A DNA stretch of 64,000 bases, from positions 482,166 to 546,165 of the forward strand of contig LNAC01000769.1 of the NCBI GenBank assembly GCA_002007465.1, in the 5' to 3' direction. Position numbers and translations under genes: made by a program. The notes beneath the pieces are model-generated. The model saw only the letters and a list, made by a program, of their open reading frames with translations. It was not told where the DNA came from and searched no databases. Origin of the DNA: Ailurus styani. Its lineage: Eukaryota; Chordata; Mammalia; Carnivora; Ailuridae. Numbering within the stretch: the stretch's first letter is position 1; each line of letters begins with the position of its first letter. Positions 9,011 to 21,087 of the stretch are shown in pieces.

Positions 9011-11887
9011 TATATCTGTTTTTACACCGGCACAGATGTCTCTCTCGGAATTGCGCATGTCACGGAAACAGCTCGCATGGACTGCGTTTCTCCGTGTCCC
9101 AGGCACTTGTCTGGTGGACGGACTGTGTATGTGCCGACATGAAACCCTCTGAGACAGGGCTTTCCGTGGCTCTGTTTTCCAGGAAAGGAAGTGGAAGCAG
9201 GATTTGTAAAGATGCTGGGTAGCCCAGCTGGGACGTGCACCCCAGCAATCCGGCTGGTGGGTCTTCTCTCTGCAAGCCTTAAAGTGAGCCATGCTCTGCT
9301 GGCTTCCCCCTTTCTACATGCAAGGGGGGGGGTCCGAGCTCCTACAGATTGGTGAGCTCTGGGCCATGGGGTGGAGATGGGGTGGAGATTTGGGGTGAGG
9401 GTAGGAAGCCAAGGAGTCTTCACATTGAACAAAGGAATCACCAGCTGGGAATCACTCACTGAAGATGTCCTGCTTTGCTGCTTTACTTGCTTGGGGCCAA
9501 GCGAGCCGACACAGAGCCTTGTAGAGTGTCTTAACCCCGGAAAAGTTTTGTGCTATAGCAAAAGGCTTGCCTTGAAGCATCTTAGTTCTCTCTCTCCAAG
9601 GAAGTATATACATCTCATATGTTAATTTATTTGGTTATATTAAACAGTTTTCAACCTCCCCAAACAGCAATTTCTTAAGGTGTAGCCATAGTTATATTTA
9701 TGTTATGTTGATACTTACAACTAAAGATAAAACAACCCTTAATCCGACTTGGCGATTTGATGGGAGGGTTTTTCCTTTGTACCAATCGGACCTTTTCCTT
9801 TCCTTATAAATGCTTGTTCCTGATCCCATTTTCCTGTCTCAGGTGCCCTCACATCACTCCTTTTCATCTGATGTACGCTGTCACCCAGCCGCCCTCCAGT
9901 TTGCGCTCTCCGTGGTCATTTGTCCTCCTTTCATTTGTCACCCAGCCCTTGCCATGTATGGAGTTTGTGACTTTGTCTTGTCATAACTTACCAAGAAGAA
10001 CCTTACACAGTCTAGGATATTTCTAGCAGCAATACTGAAAGAGTTAAAAAAAAAGTTATAAAACATCAAGAAGTATTTTTAAAGTCCTTCAATGCTACTG
10101 TTAATATTTTGGTTTGCTGTGTCTTTTCCACATCTTTCCATTAATCTTATTTCAAAGCTCATCAACTTGCATGGAATCACTTCCTTCATGTCCTACTTCG
10201 TGCTCACTTTTGTTTCTTTACATCTATGCCATCTATCCCACAGGGAGACCCTTTGACTCTCCGTGGTTAGCTTTCTTTGCTTCCAGGAATGCTTGAGAAG
10301 TGGGGGTTCATGCAGATTAAGGCCTGGAGAGAACCAACCTCAGGGAGTAGCTGCAGCGAGCACCTTGGCTAAGAGTAGGTGTTGGCAGAAATGGCCAGTC
10401 TTCCACTTTCTCAAGAGTTTTGCTTTTTGCCTCAATTTGTGATTCGTCCTTTGAGTAAAGTCGCTAACATCAATACATAGCTCTTTCCAATCATGAGTCT
10501 AAGACTGTGTTTTGGGACAAGCACACTTATCCTCCAAGATGAGTCACCTCCTGGATTCTGCCAAGCCTCATCTCTGCTCCTCTCCAGTATGTGAATGAGG
10601 AGGGTGTGAGTGTGTCCAAAAAACTGGGAGGGAAATGGTGCTCATGATCTTATTGGGAACCAGTGGACTGTAAGTTACGCATATTTGCTCTGTTTCATAA
10701 TACGTGAATGATGAGCATGAGACCCACAGTGGGCTGCAGATCAGAGGGAGAGGAGAACCCAGCGCGGGTGTGCTGAGCATTCTAACGGGTCACGTAGACA
10801 ACGGAGTAGGAGGAGAGGCCGGCCGCGGTGCTCACTGGCTCTGGGAAAACGCGAAAGGCATTTTGTTTCTCTCGGCCTCCTTTTTTTTTTTTTTTCATAA
10901 AAAAAATGTCAGAGTTAAACAGAAATAACTCTAAGAACTTTCTAGCATCTTAGAGATCCTTTGAGCTGTCTCATAATATGCCAGAATTTTCTTCAGAAAT
11001 TTCTTAAAGAGGGACCTAGAGACCTTTTCAGAGAAGGGTACCAATTGCAATTAAATGGTTGATTTGGTAAGACTGGGAAGAAAAGGTTTAAGGTGCAAGA
11101 ATTATTTTGTCTCGGCAGAGGAAAGATGAGAGGAAAGATGAGGGATTATCTTGCCTCAGCAGAGGAAAGTTGATAGTAATTTTAAGATAATATAGTGATC
11201 TAAAAAAATGAATCTAGTAAGAAACCTAGCTGTTCTTGAAAGTTAATGTATTGTGATTTGAAAAAAAACCATAATATGCTTATTGGAGAGAACTATAAAT
11301 TGCCAAAGAATTCATATACAGAAAGGCAAAAACATAATTGTATCCTTCAAAATCACCTTTTAATCCTCCACTGGATTTTCTCTTAGGATTGTTCTCTAGT
11401 TTAACAAAGTCTGAACAGTGTTGCGTGTTACACAATTCAGTATCTTGTTATTTTAAACTTATACTAAGGTAAGCATCTGTAAATGTTATCACTTTTGTAA
11501 ATATTTTTATAGCTTCTTATTATTCTTTTGTGAGATCATTCCATAGCGTATACAGTTATATAATCTTTTGCTTCTAGTCAGAACCCTGTAGAAAACACCT
11601 TACATAACACTTTGCTCTCTATTTTCACTATTTCTCCATAACGGAATCCGATTCCTGAGCTACCTGGCTCAATAGAAATGCTCACATTTGAGTTTGTCAA
11701 TAATATTGTCCAGTTGCTTTTCAAAAGAATTCTGTCTAGTTGCTTTCCCAGCGGCAGTAAGCTTCCTGTCTCACCAGTGTGTTCTGCAGCAGTTATGATT
11801 ATATAATTCTGCATTATATTTTAATTATATAATTGTGTTATAATTACAGGCTGATTTGATAGAGAAAACTCTTACTTGCTTCAGTTT
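9011..11887. other. Unassigned sequence, no gene seen
   Basis: No repeat family recognised with confidence. The part from 11000 to 11880 is AT-rich and looks like old decayed repeat. Minus-strand frames near 9022-9459 (145 and 123 codons) overlap each other in different frames and match nothing known to me. Confidence 0.5.
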
Positions 11888-11920
<33 letters not shown>

Positions 11921-12042
11921 CGAATACTTTGCCATGTGCTTGTTAATAAGGTTTGTTTCTTCTTTTTGCAAATGNACACACACACACACGAATACTTTGC
12001 CATGTGCTTGTTAATAAGGTTTGTTTCTTCTTTTTGCAAATG
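11888..12042. repeat. (CT)n(CA)n microsatellite and duplication around single N (11975)
   Basis: A (CT)n run at 11888-11913 leads into (CA)n and a unique segment ending 'cttctttttgcaaatg' at 11974. After the N at 11975 the (CA)n and the same 54-bp unique segment repeat, ending at 12042. The (CA)n is longer after the N than before it. Frames crossing the N are artefacts. Confidence 0.88.
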
Positions 12043-12510
12043 TCTCTTCATGACCTTAGTCCATCTATTTGTGAAGCCTTAGTGATTTTGACCAATTACC
12101 AGATGCACTTAGATTTTTCCAAGGACATGCAAGCATGGCATGATTTTTTAAAAATCCACCCGCATCAGAATGTGTTGGAAAGACTTATGCTTCTGAGTGA
12201 AAGCAGCCTCGGGGAAAATGCCACAGCTTGAGTGAGTCACTTTGCTTTTCTACATCTGTGTTCAACTCTGTTAAACAGGCATCAAATGTGATTATCTTTC
12301 TGACCATGAAAATATGCTCTCAGAGAAGAAGGAGGCAAGAGACCTCAGAACTAGTTTCCTGTTGGTCAGAGATACCAGAGCAATGACCCCGAGTGTGGTG
12401 TCAGATAGGCACCTCCAGGTCCCTTCCAGCACATTTTCTGCAAAGGAATTTTCCTTTGGAATTGTAGAAAAATCCAATAGTTTGATACTTAAATGTGTGT
12501 CTTGCCTACC

Positions 12511-12568
<58 letters not shown>

Positions 12569-12608
12569 ATCTATCTATCTGTCATCCACCATCTGTCATC
12601 ATCTATCC
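12511..12608 (+). repeat. (TCTA)n tetranucleotide microsatellite
   Basis: About 14 uninterrupted TCTA/CTAT units (12511-12568), then imperfect 'atctatctatctgtcatcca' units to about 12608. The 90-116 codon frames of repeated Tyr-Leu-Ser-Ile crossing it are simple-repeat translation, not genes. Confidence 0.95.
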
Positions 12609-13379
12609 AATCCCCTTCTGTCTTTACTCAAGAACTCTTGGAGCAGATCTAAGATGCACTTACCAGGTACTTCCCTCCACAGCCCAAGCTGCAGGGAGTC
12701 TTCACAACGTCCCTTGTGCCCTCACACTTGTGGCTCGGGTAAGCTCCCCTATCTCCGTCTCTTCTGAACCACCTTTCCCTCCTGGTGTGCTGCCTCCGGT
12801 TTTGACTTACACTTCGACGACACCTCTCTGTCCTGATCTCTGAAGAACACCTTGCCTGAGCTGGTTGGACCATTCCGGAGGGGAAGGGAGAGTTCTCTGT
12901 CACTCCTGGGCTCCTGGCTTGCCCCCTCTGCTGTGATTCAGCAGAACTAGGCTTCCGTCTTCTCGGCAGGGCACTGAGGCAGAAATTACGGGTGGCCATT
13001 GTTCTCCCTCGCAACTGAAAGCAGCAGAAGAAATACATCTGGATTCTAATTGCAACAATCAGTGAAATTAATTGTTGACCAAAAGGAGGTTTTTATTTTG
13101 AATCACATAAATGATTTTAGAGGATGCGAACTTTCCTTGTCTGTGATTGCAAAGACAGGATAGTCTTGACACCCTGAGATGTTCTCAGAGGAGCAACAGG
13201 TGGTATCTCCAGGGCTCTTCAGCATTCCATAATTCTTCTCTCTCTGTTACCCACTTCCAGGACAGGGTGAAGGTCTGGTATTTTTTTGTTTTCAGTAAGC
13301 ATTATTAGACCTCTGGATTAGTAAAACAAGAGCTAGTGAGGTTAAAATTTTAATGCTTTTGATTATTCAAAAATTTCTA
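12609..13379. other. Unassigned sequence, no gene seen
   Basis: Single-copy-looking DNA. A 129-codon minus-strand frame (12649-13038) has no recognisable domain. Confidence 0.5.
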
Positions 13380-13990
13380 TTTCACAGCTTTTGCAGAAAT
13401 GTTAGCCTCTAGCTAAAAATCATTACTTTGCAGTCATTTTTCCCCCTGCAGTATATAGCCTCATGTTCACTAGCTTATCTTCCAACATAAATCCATTTAT
13501 TTCAAGCTCTTCACACAGCTGAGGTTCTTCATCAATTGCTAATTATCACTCACACTATGCAGAAACACATTTCCTCTGTATTCATGACATAGCACTTCTA
13601 GATTCTCAGCCCCACAGCGAGTGTTCCAACAGAGAATGGTCCGTATACCAGGTTGGTGTGATAAAACTATTCTCCACCAACCTGAAGTAAAATAAAAGGC
13701 GATGGCTTATTTGGAGGTCTTGCTGTTATTAAGAATGATGTTTCAAGACTGAGACCTCATCTCTCTGATTTACAGCAGCTGAGAATATGAGCATATGATA
13801 AAGCATACTTTATAGCATTTAATTAAGAACAGACAGCTGTTTACAATGGTCTGGAATCCAACCGTATCATTCTGAGTGAGTTACCCCTACTTATCTCTGT
13901 ATGACTCTGCAAGTCAGGAAATCACATGTGTTTTAGCTGCAAGCACACAAGAATGAGGATATGAATCAAATTAAATGAAAAGTAGTTGAT
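13380..13990. promoter_or_regulatory. Candidate regulatory/conserved non-coding block
   Basis: Repeat-free AT-rich sequence with three CAGCTG E-boxes (13516-13521, 13776-13781, 13834-13839) and two TAATTA homeodomain cores (13540-13545, 13820-13825), the last E-box and last TAATTA within 20 bp of each other. Such pairing is common in tissue enhancers, but the motifs are short and can occur by chance. Confidence 0.22.
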
Positions 13991-14044
13991 TAATCAAATG
14001 CAAAGTAAATGATCTTAAGGATAAATTTTGTTTGGAGAATACCT

Positions 14045-14160
14045 TGTTACCCATGAACTACCTAAATAATATTAATAGCTAACAGTTATTAAGAGCCTAC
14101 CTCATGTCAGTCCATCGACTTGGTGCTTTGGGGTATTTAACAGTATACTCACAATGCATA
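14045..14160 (-). mobile_element. MIR SINE fragment
   Basis: 'taatagctaacagttattaa' followed by 'gagcctacctcatgtcagtc' and a 'ttggtgctttggggtattta' segment is the diverged reverse complement of the MIR 3' half. Recognisable only by order of short blocks. Confidence 0.45.
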
Positions 14161-14392
14161 GTTCCTAGACCCAGTAGTAGTAATTAGGATGAGACCTAAA
14201 GAATGAGTATGAGCCAAGCATTTGAGAGAGGGGTGGAGGAGGAAAAATTATACTCTAGGTAGAGGCAACAGCAAAAATAGAAAAGCACTAGAAAATATTT
14301 GGAATTCTAGAAATGAAAGTTCAGCAAAGCTGAATTTAGTAAAGGGGCTATATTAACAAAGTTTGTAAGTGGATAAATTAGAGTGTGAGTAG

Positions 14393-15130
14393 GTGAAGTT
14401 TGGACTTTATTGTAAGGATAGTTATTGGATTTTAATCAGAAAAATGCTGAGATTTGATTTGTGTGCTAAAATGATGATTCCGAGTATAGTGTGGATGGAG
14501 ACTGAGTCAGAGAGGATGAGAACTGGAGGCTGGGAGTCCAGCGAGGAGGTAGTAGGGGGCCCAGACAAGTGCTGATGCCCACCCGTCCCAGCAGAGGGGC
14601 TGCACCAGGACAAGTGAATGGGTTGGGTTGCTGGGTAGCAGGTGGGGATGAGAGCATTTGGGACTGGCATACCTGGGAGGTGGGTTAGACGGGTGACGGC
14701 AGAAGGGAAGGCTGATGCCTGGGCTGTTAGATTAGCACCATGTCTGACACCAAGAAGACTAGGGGACAGAGGGAAGAGGACAGGATCATGAACTCACACT
14801 GGTACCTGCTGGATGTCTGGTGCGTGTGGATGTGGAATGGAGACAGTTGGGTACTGTGAGCCTGTGAGCAGTTGGATACATGTGTCTGAGGCCCAAAAGT
14901 TAGGTCATGGGTAAAGTTCTAGAATTTAGATTCACTAATATAGAGGTGGAGATTGAAACCAAGAGAGTGGATTAAATTGTCCAGGGAGAGATTGTAGAGA
15001 GAGAAGCATGGAAGATTATGAAGAACGCTGGTGTTTAAGAGATGGTGAGAAGAGAGCCTTCAAAGGAGCCTGAGTACTGGGGGCAAGAAAGTCAAGGGAT
15101 GTGTTCCATGAAATGAAAACAAAAGTGTTT
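14393..15130 (+). mobile_element. Ancient interspersed repeat, family not resolved
   Basis: A chain of blocks I recognise from a dispersed mammalian repeat but cannot name: 'gtttggactttattgtaagg', 'gtggatggagactgagtcag', 'gtgagcagttggatacatg', 'atatagaggtggagattgaa', 'gagagtggattaaattgtcc', 'gagattgtagagagagaagc', 'aagaacgctggtgtttaaga'. A related, shorter piece is at 50580-50790. The 60-codon frame at 14393 lies within it and is not a gene. Confidence 0.5.
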
Positions 15131-15789
15131 CCAAAAGGAGGGAAAAGCCAAACACTGCCTAGAGGACATGCTAGGTTAGGGCTCACATGTGTCTCTTAAT
15201 AAATCGAAATTTTAAGTATGTTTTAAGGTCAAAAGTAGTACATGATCAGTAAAAAAACGAAACAAAACCCAAATGATGCATATCTATAAGATGCCTCGTA
15301 GAGATTTTAAAGAGATGCTAACTTATCTTTAATATATGTTAAATGAAAATTCTGCTAACTAGTAAAGTTAACTTGGCCAGAATAAGTAAGAGATATTCTT
15401 ATGTCTTATGTACATATTCATAAAAACAAACAGTGGAAGAATAAACAAGAAACCCTTGAAATAGTTACCTGTTGAGACATTTCAGTGTGTTCCTTTAGCA
15501 CTGTTTTAACTCTTGACCCCACATAGGTATTAGTAATTTTAAGGCAGACTGAAACAGATAAAATTGTATGTCAAATTGACAACATGACAGAAAGTGGGTT
15601 ATTTCAAGTGACTTTAATATATAGTACTAAATGTAAATCTAATATGATACAGGTAAAAAGAATTATAAAAATCATAAACTTCAATGACTGGCTTTATTAT
15701 TAATATTAGTATTATTATTTAAAAATTGTCTTATAAATATTGTAGGTTAAAGCTAAGAACACTGTAATGGTAAAATTAAATAGAAAATA
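15131..15789. other. Unassigned AT-rich sequence
   Basis: No repeat, coding frame or RNA gene recognised. Composition is strongly A+T. Confidence 0.5.
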
Positions 15790-16025
15790 AATTATACTTC
15801 ATTATTTTATTTTATTGTTTTTAAGTTTATTACTGCAGCAGCATTGATATACAGTGTTATATTAGTTTTGGGTGTACAACACAGTGATCTGACAATTCTA
15901 TACCATATGCAGTGCCTACCGTGATAAATATAGTTGCCATCTGTCACTATACAATGTTATTACAGTATTATTGACTGAGTTCCCTGCGCCGTACTTTCCA
16001 TCTCCGTTTTTAAAGTACATTTTTC
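15790..16025 (-). mobile_element. L1 3' end (old)
   Basis: 'tttattactgcagcagcatt', 'gatatacagtgttatattag', 'gtacaacacagtgatctgac' and 'atagttgccatctgtcacta' are the reverse complement of an L1 3' end older than the copies at 6961 and 39760. T-rich head at 15797-15830 corresponds to the poly(A) tail. Confidence 0.8.
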
Positions 16026-16551
16026 CATCTCTGACAGCTGAAATGGCCTAGAAACAATATCAACTCAGCAGCAATGAGCACCCCTCCCAACCAGCTCTTG
16101 GCCTTTAACACCACTCACCTCTGTAAGTAATGTGGCTCCTTAGAGAAATGACTTATTCAGGAAAGGTACAAGCCAAGGCTGGAACAGTGTGCAATTCTGA
16201 AAAGCGAGGGACAAAAGGGCAGAGGATTAAGCTCAAAAGTGCCCACACTGGCCAAAGTTATAAGAGCCTGAGCATGAAAATGATTTTGGCTGATTTCTGC
16301 AGAATGCCTACGTGAAAATCCATGCTTCTGTACTAAGGTTTGCGTGGGAGTGGGTGGGAAGAGTCTTGCCTGGGCATAGAGTGCAGCCGCGTACACATGC
16401 GCAGTCCGTGAACAGGTCCTCAGCACACCTGAGGTTTTCAGATTTCACGAGGAGGGGAGATTCGGGAGGAAAATGTCGAAAATGTCTAAAACAGCTCCCT
16501 GTGGGGATGATGATGCAAACAAGGGGACACGTTGGGAGGCACGGTGACACA

Positions 16552-16601
16552 CTGCCAACATGCGTCCTCCTGGGAACTGCCAACATGCGTCCTCCTGGGA
16601 A
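16552..16601 (+). repeat. Exact 25-bp tandem duplication
   Basis: The unit beginning 'ctgccaacatgcgtcctcct' occurs at 16552-16576 and 16577-16601 without a mismatch, which suggests a recent event. Confidence 0.95.
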
Positions 16602-17761
16602 AGTCTGGAATTCTGCGCTCCCACCGACAGAGGGAGACTCCTTTCCTTTCTAGCAGGTTCTCTAAGCCAGAAAGCTGGAAAATCTGTCCTGTTCACTTTT
16701 TTTTTTCCTTTTCTTTTCTTCGTGATGTTTTATCATTATTTTTAAAATACAAGTCCTGTGCTGTTCCTGTTCTATGTTTCCAAATTCGGACCTTTGAGGG
16801 GTGGAGGGGGTGCTTATATTTTGAGACAGGAGTCTGGTTGGGGCAGACTCATTGCTGTGTGATGAGGTAGATGGTATCGCCCCGCCTCGCAGTTTAACTT
16901 TGCCTAGAACCCCGAATCTCCTGCAATCCTACTCAGTTGCCTTCCGTTTATTATCAGGCTCTTGTTTTCTCATCTCAGATCAGTTTTGCCTTTTGGATAT
17001 TCTGCAGGTGTTACAAAAGAGCCAAGCTTTCTTTCATTCTACGGAAGAATAATAACTGCAAGGTTTGTCTGCCTAATGCAGAAGACTCATCAAAGATCTG
17101 TTCCTGTATTGATCTTTCTAGATTTGAAGTGGTTTTTTCATTAATACTCACGATCAAAGAAGGAAGCACCTGTTCCAATTCAGTGCTTGTGAGGCGAGAA
17201 GGCAAGGTGGGGGGGTGCGGGGAGGGTGGGAGGGTGTACTTGAGACTTCTCTGCCTCCCTGTGAGATGAATGGCTCTCTCCTCCAATCCACAGATGTGCA
17301 GGGGTCCTGCTAGGATTCCCAGGCTCTAAGTCTTTCACCTAATGTACATCTGTTCTCCCACGAGACACCCTCCCTTGTTGTTTTCTTGTAGTCAGACCCA
17401 ACGAAGTACACGAAAAACTACAATTCTTGGCCTGTGCTTCTGGCAGGACCCCCTGTCTCCACCTAGAAAGTTTTACCCCCGAGGCATCAGCAGCCAGGAA
17501 GCACCAAGATTCTGCTAGCATCCCCTCCTCCTTACTTCCTGCCAAGTTGTTCCCTGGATTTGTATTTCTGTGTAGATACAAGTTGACAATGGCAGGAGAG
17601 TGTAGTAATGTTGGCGGGAAGGAAAGTCCGTTCATCTCCCAGGGCTTCCAGAATGGGCTGGGATTATGGGCCCGAATGCTAATTAGCATAGGGTTTTGGG
17701 ACAGATGTTTGAAGGATGGAAAATGACTTCTTATTTTACTCTTCTATTATTATTTTTAGGA

Positions 17762-17805
17762 GGAGTTCATGTCATAAAGTAGAGTTTGAATTTGACATGA
17801 ACTCC
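17762..17805. repeat. Perfect 13-bp inverted repeat (hairpin)
   Basis: GGAGTTCATGTCA at 17762-17774 is the exact reverse complement of TGACATGAACTCC at 17793-17805, with an 18-nt AT-rich loop. It is not part of a repeat I recognise. The stem is too short for a typical pre-miRNA, unless imperfect pairing extends it. Confidence 0.85.
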
Positions 17806-18096
17806 AGCCTAGATGGATTTATCTTAATCATTCTTTGGGCCACCTATGGTTATTTCCTTCAAGACTGGGGAATTGGCCCCTCTCTCAGTCTAAGTTCTTA
17901 GTGCTTTGAGTTTTTGTGCTTTGTGGGTATTTAAGAGAGAAGGCGGAAGAGGCTAGACACTGTCTGGAACTAAGAATGATTATGTAGTCTTGGTAACCAC
18001 CCTTTCTGATGATTGTATATTACTTTATTAAATTGATGTACCATAATGACTTTCCCAGTGTCAACCATTTAATGTTTTTCCAAATGCTTACTATTA

Positions 18097-18227
18097 CAAT
18101 TGACCTTTGAACAACACAGATTTGAACTGCAGGGGTTCACTTATAGGTGTTTTTTTAAAAATAAATACAGTACATTATTGTATTTTCTCTTATTTTCTCT
18201 TCCCTTGCGTTGTTCAAGGGTGAATTG
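18097..18227 (+). mobile_element. MER2/Tigger-like miniature DNA transposon
   Basis: About 131 bp with imperfect terminal inverted repeats: 'caattgacctttgaacaaca' at the left and 'tgttcaagggtgaattg' at the right. The left flank begins with the TA target expected of pogo/Tigger elements. The interior ('aaaaataaatacagtaca') keeps only the ends of the parent, so this is an internally deleted non-autonomous copy. Confidence 0.75.
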
Positions 18228-18689
18228 TTATCGACAATTGTACAATTAACACCTTTGTGCATAAAACTTTTTCTAGGTTGCAAACACAGGTTCTGGTTAT
18301 GGCAGGGATTTCTTGTCCTACAATCTCTGTTTCTCCTTTTTCTAAGGAAAATCTATTGACCATCTCCAGATCTCTCTCTCTGCAACCCTCATCTAAGATC
18401 ATGTAAGGACGGTCCCCTTTCTGTTGGATCAAACTCCCTTCCATCCACATGAAATAGTAACTGAGGTGCTCTGAAGAGAAATGGGTGGCACAGTGGTAAG
18501 GGACACAGATGCATTTCTGCCCATGTGGGGTTCCTTTCTCTAGTGAAAACACTGTCTCTCTAAATCATACATGACTCAGAAATCATTAAACCATCATGGT
18601 CCTCATGACCCTCTGGGAAAATTAGCTCTGTGATTTGAGAGCCCTTGAATATTTCTTTCCTTGTGTGCACAATTTTGGAGTCTCCGTCG

Positions 18690-19132
18690 CTGGAACTGTA
18701 GAGTAGGCTGTTCTTGTAAAGTGGCCTCCATTATTCCCCTCCCTGTATCCCCCATCTTTCACTCCACAAGTCCTCTCGTGAGAGGTGGGCTGTTTCTCCA
18801 CCCCTTGGGTCTGGGCGGGTCTTAGGACTCAGTTTGAACAGGGGAATGTGGATGAAGTGTCCTCGCATGCTTGTCTTGTTCTCTCAGAAGGCTGCCCGGT
18901 GTGAACAAGACTGGGCTAGCCTGCTGGTTGAAAAAGGGCATGTGGCCAACTCAGCCCAGCTCACAGCCAGATAAACTACTTGATTGGCCACTGAGTGTGG
19001 ACACTGAATGAACCCAGCTGAACCTCAGCCCAGGTGGCTGACCTGTGGAGTCATGAGCTACATAAATGATTGTTGTTTAAGTCACTACATTTGGGGATGG
19101 TTAATTATCCAGCAAAAGCCAGCCGATACAAG
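18690..19132 (+). mobile_element. MaLR (MLT1-type) LTR
   Basis: The 3' part shows 'caactcagcccagctcacag', 'gattgttgtttaagtcact', 'acatttggggatggttaatt' and 'gccagccgataca', the usual run-in and end of such LTRs. The 5' part is more diverged. No internal retroviral segment is attached, so it is a solitary LTR or LTR remnant. Confidence 0.6.
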
Positions 19133-19506
19133 GCATCAACATGGTTACAGAGAGTGATGAAAGGCTTCAGGTGACCATGCCTCAGGGGTAATTTCACAAA
19201 TGTCTCCAACTCCAAGCCAGTGAGGACATTTCTTGTCCTGGTGAGGTAAGAAAATGTCTTCCCTGAGAGTCTCCCCTGAGTATGGCCAAAGGTGTCTCCC
19301 TCTACAATGCAATTTGATTTAAAGAGAAGTCCAACTCTTGGGTAAGATGGCCTGGGGAAAACAATGGTCTCTGCTGGCTGTTCCAAGCCTCCTGTGTCTG
19401 TCCCTCATCTTCTACTATTGGGCTGGGAGGAGACACAATGGTTATAGGGGAACAGTTCCAGATAATTAAGCCCTAATCAGTGCTCCTTGCTCAGTGCTTT
19501 CTGGTT

Positions 19507-19650
19507 TGGTTTTGTTCCTGTTTATTTATTGAGATACTATTCACATAGGATAAAATTCATAGTACATTCACAAGATTGTGCAACCATCAACACTCTCTAA
19601 TTTGGGAACATTCCTATCACTCCAAAAAGAAGCCCCAATTCATTACCTCA
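19507..19650 (-). mobile_element. L1M-type fragment (ancient)
   Basis: 'tttatttattgagatactat', 'tcacataggataaaattcat' and 'caagattgtgcaaccatcaa' are the reverse complement of an old L1M 3' region. A second, longer fragment of similar type is at 31378-31865. Confidence 0.7.
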
Positions 19651-21087
19651 GTGACTTCTTAAACTTTTTTTCAGTTTACAGAGTTTCAAAGACTAATTTT
19701 TTTCTGCATCGGTTCCCATTGTGCAGTTGGACAATGTATGCATTTGTGAATCATGTAGGATTTTCATTAAAAAGCCAAACTTTTTCAAGGAAAACAGGAA
19801 GCTTTTTTTAATAGAAGAAATACAGAAATAAAAGCAATGCAGAAATAAAAAAAATAGGTATGTGTAAAGGAGAAAGTAAAATCCACTCTCACTCCCATCT
19901 CCATGGAGACAACTGCTGTTTTCAGTTTGGGGTATATTTTTCTAGGAGAAGAGGATGTTTTTACAGATATTAAAGCTCATCCACAGTGAGTTTTAATAGG
20001 ACATGTTCCTTCGGCTTGGGACCTGTGGGTTGAAAGCAATTTTCATGATGTTCTGCTTGCTTTTGTAGACCTCAAAATCTTATTGAAGACTTTAACTCAT
20101 ATAGATAAAGTACCATATTTAGGGCAACACTCTTCAGATAATGAAAATATTAGTAAGTTTGGAAAAATTAAATATGATGTTGAAATTTTTATTATCAAAA
20201 TATTAACTATAGTTTGTAGAGAATTTGGATGCTCTGGAGAAAAAAAATAAAAATGACTCTTAATCAGACCCGCCCTAACCACTGTTATCTTGGCGTATTT
20301 CAATTTAAGCATTTCTTTTCCATGTTTTAATTTATACTTCAACTTTAAGAATTATGATGGGCCTGGTAGAGAATTATATTTAAAATGTATAAATTATCAG
20401 TTATATTATTATTAAAATCATGAACTGCTTTGTTGTTTCTTGGTTCTCATGCATACTTGTGGATACCTTTTACTAAAAACTTTTCAACAGACCAAGAGAA
20501 CTCCATTAGAATGCCTCTAGTTATATTGTTTTTCATCACCCAATAATGAAATGTTTCTCCCTGAGATGAATTATTTCCGACTATTTCTGATAAGCATCTC
20601 TCATGAATGGTAGTATGACACTATCTTGAGAAATGTCTACAGAGAAAAGCAATAGATCTTTCAATTTATGCTTATTCGTGACTCAAGGCTGTTTTTTATT
20701 ACAGGGGTTTTATATTGTGCTTTAATTCTGCTCCATTCCTGATCGTTGTTTCATGGTTATTTTGGTTTTCAAAAACCTTATTTTAACAATAGAATGATTC
20801 AGATTCTTACTGTCTTTGTTTGAAAGACAATGAGCAAAAAAAACAATTGTAATTGATAATCCTGCATAGTAATATGTTATTTCATGGGCAGATTAACATG
20901 GTATAGTACCTTTTCAAAAGTAATGTGCTTGAGTAAGACAACATATTCATAATTGATCATGCTGATAAAGAGGACAAATAATCAAAACAGAGTAGAAGTG
21001 ACAACTAATAAATTATAGATTACAAAATATTCACTCTATGTTATTGAAACTTTTTGTTGAAACTTTTTATTTTGTTTTACCGTAAAA
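19651..21087. other. Unassigned AT-rich sequence
   Basis: No gene. Short pieces near 19830-19960 and 20220-20340 ('tcccatctccatggagacaa', 'accactgttatcttggcgta') resemble an old dispersed repeat also seen at 53870-54330 and 47890-47990 that I cannot name. Confidence 0.45.

Larger units (their letters stand above)
16026..18096. other. Unassigned sequence, no gene seen; holds a 25-bp tandem repeat and a hairpin
   Basis: Contains overlapping chance frames up to 116 codons on both strands, none recognisable. Two structures stand out and are listed separately: the exact 25-bp duplication at 16552-16601 and the perfect inverted repeat at 17762-17805. Confidence 0.5.

Noticed and set aside
12314..12767. 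Frames with repeated Tyr-Leu-Ser-Ile
   Set aside because: Translation of the (TCTA)n microsatellite.
17762..17805. Hairpin as a pre-miRNA
   Set aside because: Stem of 13 bp is shorter than the about 22-30 bp expected, and the flanks do not pair visibly. Kept only as a structural observation.
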